Shown here piece after piece: positions 6,420 to 14,946 of a stretch of DNA of 32,253 nucleotides (the stretch's first letter is position 1; each line of letters starts with the position of its first letter). A model generated the notes under the pieces. The model saw only the letters and a list, made by a program, of their open reading frames with translations, ran no database searches and was not told the DNA's origin. A program made the position numbers and the translations under genes. This DNA is from Rubrivivax sp. (GTDB lineage Bacteria; Pseudomonadota; Gammaproteobacteria; Burkholderiales; Burkholderiaceae_C), in the NCBI GenBank assembly GCA_018780805.1, contig JADMJD010000106.1:2582-34834 (forward strand), given 5' to 3'.

Positions 6420-8681
6420 TCAGCGAACCAGCAGGTCGCGCGGGCCGTTCAGTTGGGCGGGGCTCAGGCCACGCAGCGTCAGCAGCGCGCGGAAGGCGGC
6501 GCCGCCGGCCGGGCCGTCGGTGTCCACCTGCACGCCGGTGCCACCGAGCACGGGCACAAAGCGCACATAACCTTCTGCCACGGCGTCGGTGCCAGCGTAG
6601 CCGCTGGCGGCCAGCAGGCTGCGCAGGTCGATCTTGTCGGTGCCCGGGCTGAAGTCGGTCACCACGTCACCGGCGTCGCGCATCGACGAGTAGGCGAACA
6701 GGTCGGCGCCGCTGCCGCCGGTGATCAGGTCGGCCCCGCCGCCACCGACCAGCATGTCGTCGCCTGCGGTGCCGCTCAGCACGTTGCGGGCGCTGGTGCC
6801 GGCGATGGTCTTGTAGATCGACAGGCCCACGACCACCGGGTCATGGTCCGACGAGCGGTAGACGTTGGCCTGGTACGGGTCGGGCGGGCACAGGCCGCCG
6901 CAGTTGGTGTTCGGTGCCTTGAATTCCTGGTTGTAGTCGCGCAGCGCCGCCTCGTCGGCATTGATGTGCCAATGGGCCAGGCCTGCCACCTTGGGCGACA
7001 GCGCGGCCGTGCTGATCGCGTGGTCCAGCCGGCCCGAGGCGCCATCAAAGACGTAGCTGTAGCCCAGCGTCTCGAAGCGGCCCGATTCATCGACGTAGCC
7101 GCTGCTCGTCAGGTCGTGGATCGGGTCTTCCTGGGCGTAGGCGTTCAGGTCGCCGATGATCAGCACGTCGTTGCTGCCGGTGTTGCCCTGCAGCTGCGCG
7201 ACGAAACTGCGCAGCGCCTGGGCCTGGGCCAGCCGGGTCGGGTTGTAGCAGCCCTGGCCGTCGCCCTGGTCGAGGTTGGCGCCGCTGGCATCGCTGCAGC
7301 TCTTGGACTTGAAGTGGTTCACGATGACGGTGAACTTCTCGCCGTTGGCCGCCGCGAAGGTCTGCGCCAGCGGCGGCCGGTTGTGCACCGGGTTGGTGTC
7401 ACTGACCGGGTCACCCACCGGCGTCAGGCGGGCCGGCTTGTAGACCATCGCCACACGGATGGCATCGGTGCCGGTGCCACCACCGGTCACCGTGCCGCCC
7501 ACGGCCGCGTAGGTGCCGGCGCCCAGCTTGGCGTTCAGCCCGTCGACCAGGTTCTGCAGCGCCACCGTGCCGTTGTTCTGGATCTCCATCAGGCCGAAGA
7601 CATCGGTGCCGATCGTGCTCATGGCCTCGACGATCTTGGTGCGTTGGCGGCCAAATTCCGTGATGTTGCTGGCGCCGCGGCACAGGCTGGCCGACGGTGG
7701 CTCGTTGCCCAGCGTGCACTTCTGGCCGGTGTTGCCGAAGGCGTCACCGCCGTTGGTGAACGTGGTGAAGAAGTTCAGCACGTTGAAGGAGCCGACCGTG
7801 CGGTTGCCCGCCACCGCCTCGGGTGCAGCGGTGCGCGGGTTGCTCACGGTGAAGGCGGGCGCCGAGGTGGGCTGGAGGCGGTACAGGACGATGCCGGCGG
7901 CGCTGTTGGTGGCCAGGCCGAAATCGATCGTGCCGGTGAGCGACGCGACCGTGTCGCCCGCGCGCGCCACGCCGGAGCTCAGGTCCATGTACGGCGTCGG
8001 GTTCGGGTTCTGAAAGCTGCTGCCATCGTCCAGCAGCAGCGTGCTGCGGGCGTTTTCACTCGCCAGCGCCAGCGCCTCGGGCGAGCCCGGGCGGTGGCGG
8101 TTGGTCGGGATCTCGCGGCGGCCACCGGCGGCCACCGTGAGCTGGCCGTAGCGCCCCTGGAAGAAGTTCTGCTGCACCGTCAGCGGCGCGCCTTGCGGGC
8201 CGGTCAACGTGACCAGCATGCCCTCGTAGCGCTCCAGGCCGTCGGCCTGAGGCACCGGCAGGCTCACGGGCGTGGGGGCGATGCTGCCGTTGCCCAGCAG
8301 CGTGATGCCCGTGGGGCTGGTCAGCTCGGTCAGTGGGCGTGCTTCAGCGGCGGGGTTGGATGTGCTCAGTGAGACGTCGAACTCGGTGACGACGGCGGTC
8401 AGCTGCAGCAGCTGGCCCACGGCCACCGTGGGCGCGCTGCTGGTGAACACGAAGACACCGTCGGATGTGGCCGGGTTGCCATCGCCCGCCGGGTCCTGCA
8501 GGAAAAACCCGTTGTTCAGCAGCCGGGTCACGACCCCGCTGGTGGTGACGGTCTGGCCGACCAGCGGGCTGGTGGCGCCACTGCCCTGGATCGTGTAGAT
8601 CGGCGTGACGGCGGCCTGGGCCAGGCCGGCCAGCGCCAACAGGCAGGCTGCAAAAACGGGGCGGACGATGGGCATGTTCAT
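6420..8681 (-). CDS. ExeM/NucH family secreted endonuclease with RTX-type C-terminus
   Basis: A 753-residue secreted nuclease. A Sec signal peptide (MNMPIVRPVFAACLLALAGLAQA) is followed by an OB-fold-like N-terminal domain (about residues 25-130). The endonuclease/exonuclease/phosphatase domain (about 290-615) contains GSFNVLNFF, LMEIQNNG, VNHFKSKS, GDLNAYAQEDP and SDHDPVVVGL, the metal- and phosphate-binding residues of the family. The C-terminus has calcium-binding RTX repeats (GTAGDDMLVGGGGADLITGG, about 634-653). A type I secretion target-like region with VVTDFSPGTDKIDL follows. Start options are ATG 8681 and ATG 8675; the longer frame to 8720 would bury the signal peptide. It sits between two PEP-CTERM genes on the same strand (gaps of 16 and 21 bases). 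It likely degrades extracellular DNA for biofilm remodelling or phosphate and nucleotide supply. Having both a Sec leader and an RTX/T1SS-like tail is unusual. Confidence 0.9.
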   Translation of the reverse strand: MNMPIVRPVFAACLLALAGLAQAAVTPIYTIQGSGATSPLVGQTVTTSGVVTRLLNNGFFLQDPAGDGNPATSDGVFVFTSSAPTVAVGQLLQLTAVVTEFDVSLSTSNPAAEARPLTELTSPTGITLLGNGSIAPTPVSLPVPQADGLERYEGMLVTLTGPQGAPLTVQQNFFQGRYGQLTVAAGGRREIPTNRHRPGSPEALALASENARSTLLLDDGSSFQNPNPTPYMDLSSGVARAGDTVASLTGTIDFGLATNSAAGIVLYRLQPTSAPAFTVSNPRTAAPEAVAGNRTVGSFNVLNFFTTFTNGGDAFGNTGQKCTLGNEPPSASLCRGASNITEFGRQRTKIVEAMSTIGTDVFGLMEIQNNGTVALQNLVDGLNAKLGAGTYAAVGGTVTGGGTGTDAIRVAMVYKPARLTPVGDPVSDTNPVHNRPPLAQTFAAANGEKFTVIVNHFKSKSCSDASGANLDQGDGQGCYNPTRLAQAQALRSFVAQLQGNTGSNDVLIIGDLNAYAQEDPIHDLTSSGYVDESGRFETLGYSYVFDGASGRLDHAISTAALSPKVAGLAHWHINADEAALRDYNQEFKAPNTNCGGLCPPDPYQANVYRSSDHDPVVVGLSIYKTIAGTSARNVLSGTAGDDMLVGGGGADLITGGSGADLFAYSSMRDAGDVVTDFSPGTDKIDLRSLLAASGYAGTDAVAEGYVRFVPVLGGTGVQVDTDGPAGGAAFRALLTLRGLSPAQLNGPRDLLVR

Positions 8682-8697
8682 GCGCGGTCTCGGGTGC

Positions 8698-9435
8698 TCA
8701 GGCGCGGCGGCGGGCCACAAAACCCATCGCGGCCAGGCCGGCGAGCAGCATGGCGGTGGTCGAGGCTTCCGGCACCGGCGTCACGGTGAAGGCCACCGTG
8801 CTGGGCACCAACGCGGACTGGTCGCCGCCGACCAGGATGTTCCAGTTGGCGCTGTTGTTGACCAGCGCGCCGTAGGCGGCAAACGTGGTCGCGCCAGCGC
8901 GCGCGCCGGTGTAGTCGCCGAAGTCGGCACTGCTGGTCAGCTGGACGGCGTTGACACCCACCACCAGGCCGGCGTTGGTGATGTTGGTGGCGCTGGCGTC
9001 GTTGCTGACCGCGGCCAGGAACGTCGTCGGCGCCGTGGCGGCGCTGCCGAGGAAGGCGTACAGCGTGTCGTCCGTGGCCGACAGGCCCAGGCCGGTGCCG
9101 CCACCAGCGGCCAGGACCAGCGAGCCGATGGACGCGGTAATGACGTCGGGCGCCGCGTCGATCTCGGTGAACAGCACCACCGTGCCGGCGGCGATGACGC
9201 CGCTGCCGGTGTTCCAGACCAGGGTGTGTTCGTTGGTGTCGTTGAAGGCGCTGCCGTTCCACTCGTTGTCGCTGAAGAACACCTGGGTGTTGGCAGCGAT
9301 GTCGGCCAGGGCCGCGACGGACCAGTAGTCCTTGTCGGCGTTGAAGCCGGTGAAGGCCAGGTCACCGGTGGTCAGGGCCTGCGCGGGCAGGGCAAAGGTG
9401 GCGGCGGCCGCAGCGGCCAGGGCAAGTTTGTACAT
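8698..9435 (-). CDS. PEP-CTERM-type sorting domain protein (VPEA variant)
   Basis: A 245-residue exported protein. The start at ATG 9435 is set by a strong GGAGGAA 5 bases upstream and a signal peptide (MYKLALAAAAAATFALPAQA). The body (GDLAFTGFNADKDYWSVAAL, FFSDNEWNGSAFND) resembles the lamin-tail-like proteins that carry this sorting signal, which is recognition by eye only. The C-terminus is the sorting signal VPEASTTAMLLAGLAAMGF followed by ARRRA. The second Pro of the canonical VPEP is replaced by Ala. It is the first gene of the operon with the ExeM-type nuclease and the second PEP-CTERM protein, so all three are probably delivered together to the cell surface or matrix. Confidence 0.88.
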   Translation of the reverse strand: MYKLALAAAAAATFALPAQALTTGDLAFTGFNADKDYWSVAALADIAANTQVFFSDNEWNGSAFNDTNEHTLVWNTGSGVIAAGTVVLFTEIDAAPDVITASIGSLVLAAGGGTGLGLSATDDTLYAFLGSAATAPTTFLAAVSNDASATNITNAGLVVGVNAVQLTSSADFGDYTGARAGATTFAAYGALVNNSANWNILVGGDQSALVPSTVAFTVTPVPEASTTAMLLAGLAAMGFVARRRA

Positions 9436-9506
9436 GGGGGTTCCTCCGTGGGGCGGCCGGGTGTCCGGCGCTGCCCGCATGCTGGTCACCGCGCATGAAG
9501 GCCCCG

Positions 9507-9545
9507 TGACACCCCCCGCGAACGCGGGGGTGGCGGGTGGTGTCA
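9507..9545 (-). terminator. Strong GC hairpin after the 5'-nucleotidase gene
   Basis: An outer stem TGACACC/GGTGTCA (9507-9513 and 9539-9545) surrounds an inner stem CCCCCGCG/CGCGGGGG (9513-9520 and 9523-9530). The outer arm includes the nucleotidase stop codon. There is no T-tract, so it may act as an insulating or mRNA 3'-end hairpin between the nucleotidase and the PEP-CTERM operon on the same strand rather than as a textbook intrinsic terminator. Confidence 0.5.
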
Positions 9546-10445
9546 GCCCCCGTTGCTCACACCCGCCGCCACATGGCCGGCCGGCACATGGCCGGCGGCG
9601 CTCTCCACATGCCCGGTCTGGTCATCGAAGAAGAAGTCGGGTTCGAACTCGCGCAGAAAGGCGCCCTTGGGCAGGCCGCCGAGGAACATCGCTTCATCGA
9701 CCTCGATGTGCCAATCCATCAGCGTGCGGATCGCGCGTTCGTGTGCCGGTGCGCTGCGCGCCGTCACCAGCGCCGTGCGCAGCCGCATGGTCTGGCCGGG
9801 GCTGTGCTGAAGCTGTTGCAGCGCCTGCAGCAGCGGCTTGAAGGGGCCGGCCGCCAGCGGCAGCGCGGCGTGTTCCCGTTCGTGGTGCTGGAACGCGCCC
9901 AGGCCCTGCTGCTGGAAGACGCGCTCGGCTTCGTCGGAGAACAGCACGGCGTCGCCGTCGAACGCGATGCGCACCTCGTGCGGGTGCGCCTCGGACGCGT
10001 GCGCCGCATGGGTGGCCACACGCGCTGCGGGCACACCGGCGGCCAGGGCCGAGCGCACATCGGCTTCGTTGGCCGAGAGAAACAGGTTGGCCGCCAGCGG
10101 TTTGAGGTAACGCCAGGGGCTTTGCCCGCGTGTGAACACACCACGTTCGATGGGCAGGCCGAAGTGTTGCGCCGAGCGGAACACGCGCATGCCCGACACC
10201 GGGTCGTTGCGCGACAGGATCACCACCTCCACGCGCGGCGGCGTGCCGGCTTCGTTGAAGGCCAGCAGCTTGCGCACCAGCGAAAACGCCACGCCGGGCC
10301 GGGCCGGCTGTTCCAGCCGCGCCAGTTGCAGCTGCATGTAGGCGTGGTCGTCGCTGGCCTCGAAGACATGGTTCTCTTCTTCGAAGTCGAACAGCGCACG
10401 TGAAGAGATCGCGACGACGAGGCGGCCATCCAGGGTGCTGGGCAT
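9543..10445 (-). CDS. 5'-nucleotidase, cytosolic type-1-like family
   Basis: A 300-residue cytoplasmic protein resembling the 5'-nucleotidase family PF06189 (related to eukaryotic cytosolic 5'-nucleotidase I). Recognisable segments are LVVAISSRALFDFEEEN at the N-terminus, VVILSRNDPVSGMRVFRS, FLSANEADV, RIAFDGDAVLFSDEAE and the C-terminal MFLGGLPKGAFLREFEPDFFFDDQ. The enzymes dephosphorylate nucleoside monophosphates. The C-terminus ends in a small degenerate repeat (AGHVPAGHVAAGV). ATG 10445 has no Shine-Dalgarno sequence; instead TATCAT lies exactly 6 bases before it, so the transcript may be leaderless. The gene is monocistronic, divergent from the tannase-family gene, and just upstream of the nuclease operon. 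That fits a nucleotide-scavenging theme, which is inference. Confidence 0.85.
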   Translation of the reverse strand: MPSTLDGRLVVAISSRALFDFEEENHVFEASDDHAYMQLQLARLEQPARPGVAFSLVRKLLAFNEAGTPPRVEVVILSRNDPVSGMRVFRSAQHFGLPIERGVFTRGQSPWRYLKPLAANLFLSANEADVRSALAAGVPAARVATHAAHASEAHPHEVRIAFDGDAVLFSDEAERVFQQQGLGAFQHHEREHAALPLAAGPFKPLLQALQQLQHSPGQTMRLRTALVTARSAPAHERAIRTLMDWHIEVDEAMFLGGLPKGAFLREFEPDFFFDDQTGHVESAAGHVPAGHVAAGVSNGG

Positions 10446-10451
10446 GGCGTG

Positions 10452-10457
10452 ATGATA
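10452..10457 (-). promoter_or_regulatory. Candidate -10 box giving a leaderless nucleotidase mRNA
   Basis: TATCAT on the minus strand matches TATAAT at 5 of 6 positions. It ends 6 bases before the ATG, which would place the transcript start at or next to the A of the start codon. A poor -35 (GGGACT, 18-base spacing) is present. Confidence 0.4.
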
Positions 10458-10597
10458 GGAGCGCCACCCTCGGGAAGTCCCGCGATCCGATCCTGCCAGG
10501 CCGAGCCGTTCCTGAAAGACGGCTGGCCACGAGCCGCCTGTAATGCCGCGGCGGCTGCACCCCGTGCGGCCGCTGGACCATGACCCGAGGAGACACC

Positions 10598-12292
10598 ATG
10601 TTCAAACCCCCGTTCACCCTGGCCGGCCTGCTGGGTGCCGGCCTGCTGGCCAGCGGCGCTGCAGGCGCTGCCGAGCGCGCCCGCGTTTCATTGCCCCCGC
10701 CGCCCGACCCCCTGTCCTGTTCCCTGCTGGCCACACCGGCCGGTGGCGTGGTCGGTGGTGAAGGCATCAAGACGGTCACCGCCGCCATCGTGCCCACCAA
10801 CGGCACCAACGTCGCCTATTGCCAGGTGGACATCCTCTACGGCACCTCACCGGAGCAGAACATCAATGTGCGCGTCGGCCTGCCGCTGAACTCGCTGGAC
10901 GGTGGTGTCGGCGGTGTGCAGGGTGCGTGGAACGGCCGCACGCAGGGCATCGGCGGCGGCGGCTGTTCGGGCAGCCTGAGCGTGCAGCCGCCGGTGAACG
11001 CCGGCTACGTGGGCTCGGGCAACGACACCGGCCACGTGGGCGGCAGCTGCGAAGCCGGCGTCAACCCTGACGGCACCTACAACCTGCTGTTCATCAACGA
11101 CTTCATCCGCAACGGCATGAAGCAGCAGATCCTGCTGTCCAAGGCCGTGGCAAAGACCTACTACGCGCGGCGCCCGTCCTACAACTACTGGAACGGTTGC
11201 TCCACCGGGGGCCGCCAGGGTTATGTGCTGGCGCAGGAGCTGGCCCAGGAACTTGACGGTGTGCTCGCCAACGCCCCGGCCATGTACTGGACGCGGTTCC
11301 AGACCGCGCAGATGTGGGGCCAGATCGTCATGAAGGACCTGGTGGGCGCCCCGATTGCCGCCGCCAAGCTCGCGCAGGCCACGGCTTCGGCCGTGGCCGC
11401 CTGCGACGCCAACGACGGCGTGGCCGACGGTGTGATCGACGAGCCCCGCGCCTGCACCTTCAGTGCGGCGGCCAACATCTGCGGTTCGGCCACGGCACCG
11501 GCGGAGAACTGCCTCACGTCCACCGAGGCGCAGGCCATCGACATGATCTGGGACGGCCCGCGCAACCCGGGTGGCGATCGCATCTGGTTCGGCCTGGACC
11601 GTGGCACCAACATCGGCAGCCTGAACGGCACGACGCCGTTTGCGCTCGGCACGACGCAGTTCCGCTGGAACACCGCCGACCCGAACTTCGACTGGCGCAC
11701 GGTGAACATCGCCGGCTATGCCGACATCGCGCAGCAGGGTTCGCAGAACATCGCCGACGTCACGGACACCTTCGGCAACCTCGACGCCTTCCGCCGCAGC
11801 GGGGGCAAGCTGCTCACCTTCGTCGGGGCCAACGACAACCTGATCATGCCGCAGGGGGTGTTGCACTACTACCGCCAGATGGCGCGCCGCTACGCCGGTG
11901 GCCAGACTGGCAGCTTCGGCGCCGTGCAGGACTTCTTCCGCCTGTTCCGCGGGCCGGGCGTGGGGCATTGTTCAGGCGGACCGGGGCCGCAACCGCAGAA
12001 CCTCTTCGGCGCGCTGGTCAACTGGGTGGAGAACGGCGTCGTGCCGGAGACCATCCCGGCCGCCATCACGGCCAATGGCGTCACGCGCAACCGGCCCCTG
12101 TGCCTGTACCCGAAGACCGCCCTCTACGACGGCGTCGGTGATCCCAACAGCGCCGCCAGCTTCAGCTGCGGCGGCAACCTGGAGACCACCGAAGAGGTCT
12201 GCGACAGCGTGCTCGTCAAGTACAAGGACGAGGTGGACGGCCCGCTGGACTACCGCGCCGGCGGCACGTCCCGCCTGAGCTGCCGTCGCTGA
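10598..12292 (+). CDS. Secreted tannase/feruloyl esterase family protein
   Basis: A 564-residue alpha/beta-hydrolase of the tannase family (PF07519), whose members cleave gallate, ferulate or related aromatic esters. ATG 10598 follows GAGGAG at good spacing and gives a signal peptide (FTLAGLLGAGLLASGAAGA), so it is exported. The family's CS-D-HC signature is intact. The nucleophile is Ser202 in GCSTGGRQ with Cys201, the acid is Asp413 in GANDNLIMP, and the base is His457 with Cys458 in GVGHCSGG. The two cysteines pair in known structures. A Cys-rich insertion (about 270-310) corresponds to the lid domain, including the calcium-site-like stretch DANDGVADGVIDEP. The same family includes MHETase, but nothing here points to that substrate. 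An AraC regulator gene converges 19 bases downstream. Confidence 0.9.
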   Translation: MFKPPFTLAGLLGAGLLASGAAGAAERARVSLPPPPDPLSCSLLATPAGGVVGGEGIKTVTAAIVPTNGTNVAYCQVDILYGTSPEQNINVRVGLPLNSLDGGVGGVQGAWNGRTQGIGGGGCSGSLSVQPPVNAGYVGSGNDTGHVGGSCEAGVNPDGTYNLLFINDFIRNGMKQQILLSKAVAKTYYARRPSYNYWNGCSTGGRQGYVLAQELAQELDGVLANAPAMYWTRFQTAQMWGQIVMKDLVGAPIAAAKLAQATASAVAACDANDGVADGVIDEPRACTFSAAANICGSATAPAENCLTSTEAQAIDMIWDGPRNPGGDRIWFGLDRGTNIGSLNGTTPFALGTTQFRWNTADPNFDWRTVNIAGYADIAQQGSQNIADVTDTFGNLDAFRRSGGKLLTFVGANDNLIMPQGVLHYYRQMARRYAGGQTGSFGAVQDFFRLFRGPGVGHCSGGPGPQPQNLFGALVNWVENGVVPETIPAAITANGVTRNRPLCLYPKTALYDGVGDPNSAASFSCGGNLETTEEVCDSVLVKYKDEVDGPLDYRAGGTSRLSCRR

Positions 12293-12311
12293 ACACGCGC
12301 TGACCCCGGCA

Positions 12312-13178
12312 TCAGCGCTGGCGTCGCGCCCGCAACATGCCGGGCGTGACGCCGAGTTGTTTGCCGACGACCGCGGTCATGTGGCTTTGGCTGGCAAAAC
12401 CGGCGCTCAGTGCCACGCTGGCCAGGTCCAGGTCGGTGTCTTGCAACAGGGTGCGGGCGCGCAACACGCGCTGCTTCAGCACGTACTGGTGCGGTGAACA
12501 ACCCAGGGTGCGGCGGAACAGGCGCGTGAAGTGCGGCGCGCTGCAGCCGGCGGCGTTGGCCAGCCGGTCCAGCGGCAGCGCGCCGCCCAGGCCGCTGGCG
12601 ATCAACTCGTCCACGTTGCGGCGCTGGGCGGGTGTCAGCGTGCCACGCTCGCACCGTGGCGGTCGGCTGTGGCCATGGGTGGCGAAGACACGCATGGCCA
12701 CACCCATTGAGAGGGACTGCGCCACCAGGGGCCCGTTCGGGCAGTCTTCGGCCACCTCGCGCACCATCAGCCGCAGCAGCCCGGCAAGCGCCGGGTCCTG
12801 GAACTCCAGCGCGCGGCGCAGCGGCCGGGTCTGCCACTCGTCCATCGCCAGGCCTTGGTCGGCCAGCCAGGGCAGGTCCAACTTGAGCATGATGCGGCGG
12901 CCTGTGGCGCAGCGCCAGGTGCTGGTGTGTTCTTCCTCGGCGTCGAACAGGCCCATCGAGCCGGGCTGGACCTGCAGGCGGGTCTTGTGCAGGCCGTAGG
13001 CGATTTCCGCCTCGGCGCTGCCGACGTCGATCAGGGCCAGCATCGGCAGGTCGTGCACGACGCGGTTGTGCGCCGTGCCACTCACGTCCAGCCACGCCAG
13101 CGACAGCCCTTGCCAGCGCGCCAGTTGGGCCGGGCTCAGCCGGCTGCTTTCACCGTGGAAGTTGAGATCGTTCGACAT
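12312..13178 (-). CDS. AraC family transcriptional regulator
   Basis: A 288-residue regulator. The start at ATG 13178 is supported by AGGAGG 6 bases upstream; the open frame extends further but without a better start. The N-terminal half is a cupin-like ligand domain (VHDLPMLALIDVG, PGSMGLFDAEEEHTSTW). The C-terminal about 100 residues are the two helix-turn-helices of the AraC/XylS family (LPLDRLANAAGCSAPHFTRL and LASVALSAGFASQSHMTAV). It is divergent from the DUF3299/AI-2E/MFS operon (116 bases between start codons) and convergent with the tannase-family gene. Either could be its target; the divergent operon is the more usual arrangement. Confidence 0.9.
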   Translation of the reverse strand: MSNDLNFHGESSRLSPAQLARWQGLSLAWLDVSGTAHNRVVHDLPMLALIDVGSAEAEIAYGLHKTRLQVQPGSMGLFDAEEEHTSTWRCATGRRIMLKLDLPWLADQGLAMDEWQTRPLRRALEFQDPALAGLLRLMVREVAEDCPNGPLVAQSLSMGVAMRVFATHGHSRPPRCERGTLTPAQRRNVDELIASGLGGALPLDRLANAAGCSAPHFTRLFRRTLGCSPHQYVLKQRVLRARTLLQDTDLDLASVALSAGFASQSHMTAVVGKQLGVTPGMLRARRQR

Positions 13179-13294
13179 GTGTGGCCTCCTGTGCCGAGTG
13201 CCAGGCCGCCGAGAATAACCATCATCCGCATGCGCCGCTCGGCCACCCGTCGCAGCCCCGGCAGCGTGCCAGGCCCCCAAGGCACAATGGTTCG

Positions 13295-13831
13295 ATGAAG
13301 CGCCGTCACCTGCTGAGCACCGTTGCCCTGTGGCCCCTGGCTGCACAGGCCCAGACCCCCAAACCCGGCACCCCGCGCGAGCTGAAGTGGGAAGAGCTGG
13401 TGCCCAAGGACTGGGACCCGATGAAAGAATTCAAGGGCCAGGACATGGGCGGTGGCCTGTCCGACAGCGACCCCAAGGCCCAGGCCATGCTCAAGCGGCT
13501 GCGCGAGATCTGGGATGCCGCGCCCACCGTGCCTGGCCTGGACGGCCAGGTGGTGCGCCTGCCCGGCTTTGTGGTGCCGCTGGACCAGGCGGCCGATGGC
13601 CTGAAGACCTTTTTGCTGGTGCCGTACTTCGGTGCCTGCATCCACACCCCGCCACCGCCGTCCAACCAGATCGTTTACGTCGTGGCGCAGAAAGCGGCCC
13701 CGCTGCGCAGCATGGACCCGGTCTGGGTGCGCGGCACGCTGCGCACCGAGCGCCAGGCCTCGGCCATGGGCGCCAGCAGCTACCGCCTGGACGCCCTCGG
13801 CGTGGAGCCCTACGTCGAGAAGACCCGGTGA
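13295..13831 (+). CDS. DUF3299 domain exported protein
   Basis: A 178-residue protein with a short signal peptide (MKRRHLLSTVALWPLAAQAQ), predicted periplasmic. The conserved DUF3299 core is clear: LPGFVVPLD (around 89-97), FLLVPYFGACIHTPPPPSNQ with its Cys and His, and VWVRGTL. The fold and role are unknown; homologues often sit next to transporter genes. ATG 13295 has no Shine-Dalgarno sequence. CACAAT (13283-13288) is placed exactly 6 bases before the ATG, so the mRNA may be leaderless. The stop codon overlaps the GTG of the next gene by 4 bases (GTGA), so translation is coupled. Confidence 0.85.
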   Translation: MKRRHLLSTVALWPLAAQAQTPKPGTPRELKWEELVPKDWDPMKEFKGQDMGGGLSDSDPKAQAMLKRLREIWDAAPTVPGLDGQVVRLPGFVVPLDQAADGLKTFLLVPYFGACIHTPPPPSNQIVYVVAQKAAPLRSMDPVWVRGTLRTERQASAMGASSYRLDALGVEPYVEKTR

Positions 13832-14946
13832 ACGGCGAGCCCGTGGACCCACCCGAACGCGGGGCCAACCGCGCCGCCCTGGCGCAGACCACGCTGGGCG
13901 TGATGGCCCTGGCCAGCCTGATCGTGGCCGCGCTCTGGGTGCTGCGGCCCTTCATCGGCCCGGCCATCTGGGCCGCGATGGTGGTGGTGGCCACCTGGAC
14001 GCCGATGCTGCGCCTGCAGGGCTGGCTGCGCGGCAGCCGCGGCGGCGCCACGGCGGTGATGACGCTGGTGCTGCTGCTGCTCTTTGTGGTGCCGCTGGTG
14101 GTCGCCATCGTCACCATCGTCGGCAACGCCGAACGCATCGTCGAATGGGCCCAGCTGGTGGCGGCCTACCGCATGGCCGAACCGCCGGTCTGGATGGGCA
14201 CGCTGCCGATGGTCGGGCCGTGGCTGGTCGACCTGTGGCGCCAGCTTGTGGCCGCCGGGGTGGACGGCCTGTTCGAGCGCCTGGCGCCCTATGCCGGCAA
14301 CCTGACACGCTGGTTCGTCAGCGAGGTGGGCAGCGTGGGTTTTCTGCTCGTGCAGTTCCTGCTCACCGTGGGCCTGGCGGCCGTGATGTACCTGGACGGC
14401 GAGACCTGGGCCCACAACGCGCTGCGCGTGGGTGAGCGCCTGGGCGGCGACCGCGGCCGCCACGTGGTGGCGCTGGCGGGTGGCGCCATCCGCGGCGTCG
14501 CGCTGGGGGTCGGGGTCACGGCGCTGGTGCAGTCCCTGCTGGGCGGGCTGGCGCTGGCCATCGCTGGCGTGCCCTTTGCCGGCCTGCTGACGGCCGTGAT
14601 GCTGATGTTGTGCCTGGCCCAGGTGGGCCCGCTGCCGGTGCTGGTGGCCGCCGTGGGCTGGTTGTTGTGGCAGGGCGAGACCGGCTGGGCCATCGGCCTG
14701 GGCGTGGCCTCGGTGGTGGTGGGCACGATCGACAACTTCATCCGCCCGGTGTTGATCCGCTACGGCGCCGACCTGCCGCTGCTGCTGATCCTGGCGGGTG
14801 TCATCGGTGGCCTGTTTGCCTTTGGCCTGGTGGGCATCTTCGTCGGCCCTGTGGTGCTGGCCGTGGGCTGGACGCTGCTGTCGGCCTGGCTGGGCGGTGA
14901 CGAGGCGCTGGCCGCCCCGGTGGAAGAGCCCCCGCCGCCGGCATGA
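13828..14946 (+). CDS. AI-2E family transporter (YdiK-like permease)
   Basis: A 372-residue inner-membrane protein of family PF01594. I choose GTG 13828 because it overlaps the preceding stop by 4 bases in a GTGA coupling typical of operons. About seven or eight hydrophobic helices are visible: a pair at about residues 25-60, one at 75-95, a long soluble segment at about 100-170, then helices from about 175 to 350. Family features include the GVTALVQSLLGG region and DNFIRPVLIRYGADLPLLLI. Members are named after TqsA, but most are not shown to move autoinducer-2, and some are ion antiporters. The stop overlaps the MFS gene start (ATGA). Confidence 0.88.
   Translation: MNGEPVDPPERGANRAALAQTTLGVMALASLIVAALWVLRPFIGPAIWAAMVVVATWTPMLRLQGWLRGSRGGATAVMTLVLLLLFVVPLVVAIVTIVGNAERIVEWAQLVAAYRMAEPPVWMGTLPMVGPWLVDLWRQLVAAGVDGLFERLAPYAGNLTRWFVSEVGSVGFLLVQFLLTVGLAAVMYLDGETWAHNALRVGERLGGDRGRHVVALAGGAIRGVALGVGVTALVQSLLGGLALAIAGVPFAGLLTAVMLMLCLAQVGPLPVLVAAVGWLLWQGETGWAIGLGVASVVVGTIDNFIRPVLIRYGADLPLLLILAGVIGGLFAFGLVGIFVGPVVLAVGWTLLSAWLGGDEALAAPVEEPPPPA

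Noticed and set aside
5538..8372. 944-codon open frame on the plus strand opposite the nuclease and PEP-CTERM genes
   Set aside because: It is long but antisense to three well-supported genes. The translation is low-complexity (AQR, GVG, HRQ runs) and motif-free, as expected from GC-rich antisense frames.
10598..12292. Assignment of the tannase-family protein as an MHETase or plastic-degrading enzyme
   Set aside because: The family CS-D-HC signature is shared by tannases, feruloyl esterases and MHETase. No PETase-like gene or terephthalate pathway lies in the window.
13828..14946. Quorum-sensing (autoinducer-2) role for the AI-2E family transporter
   Set aside because: The family name is historical. 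No lux/lsr genes are present and many members transport other solutes.
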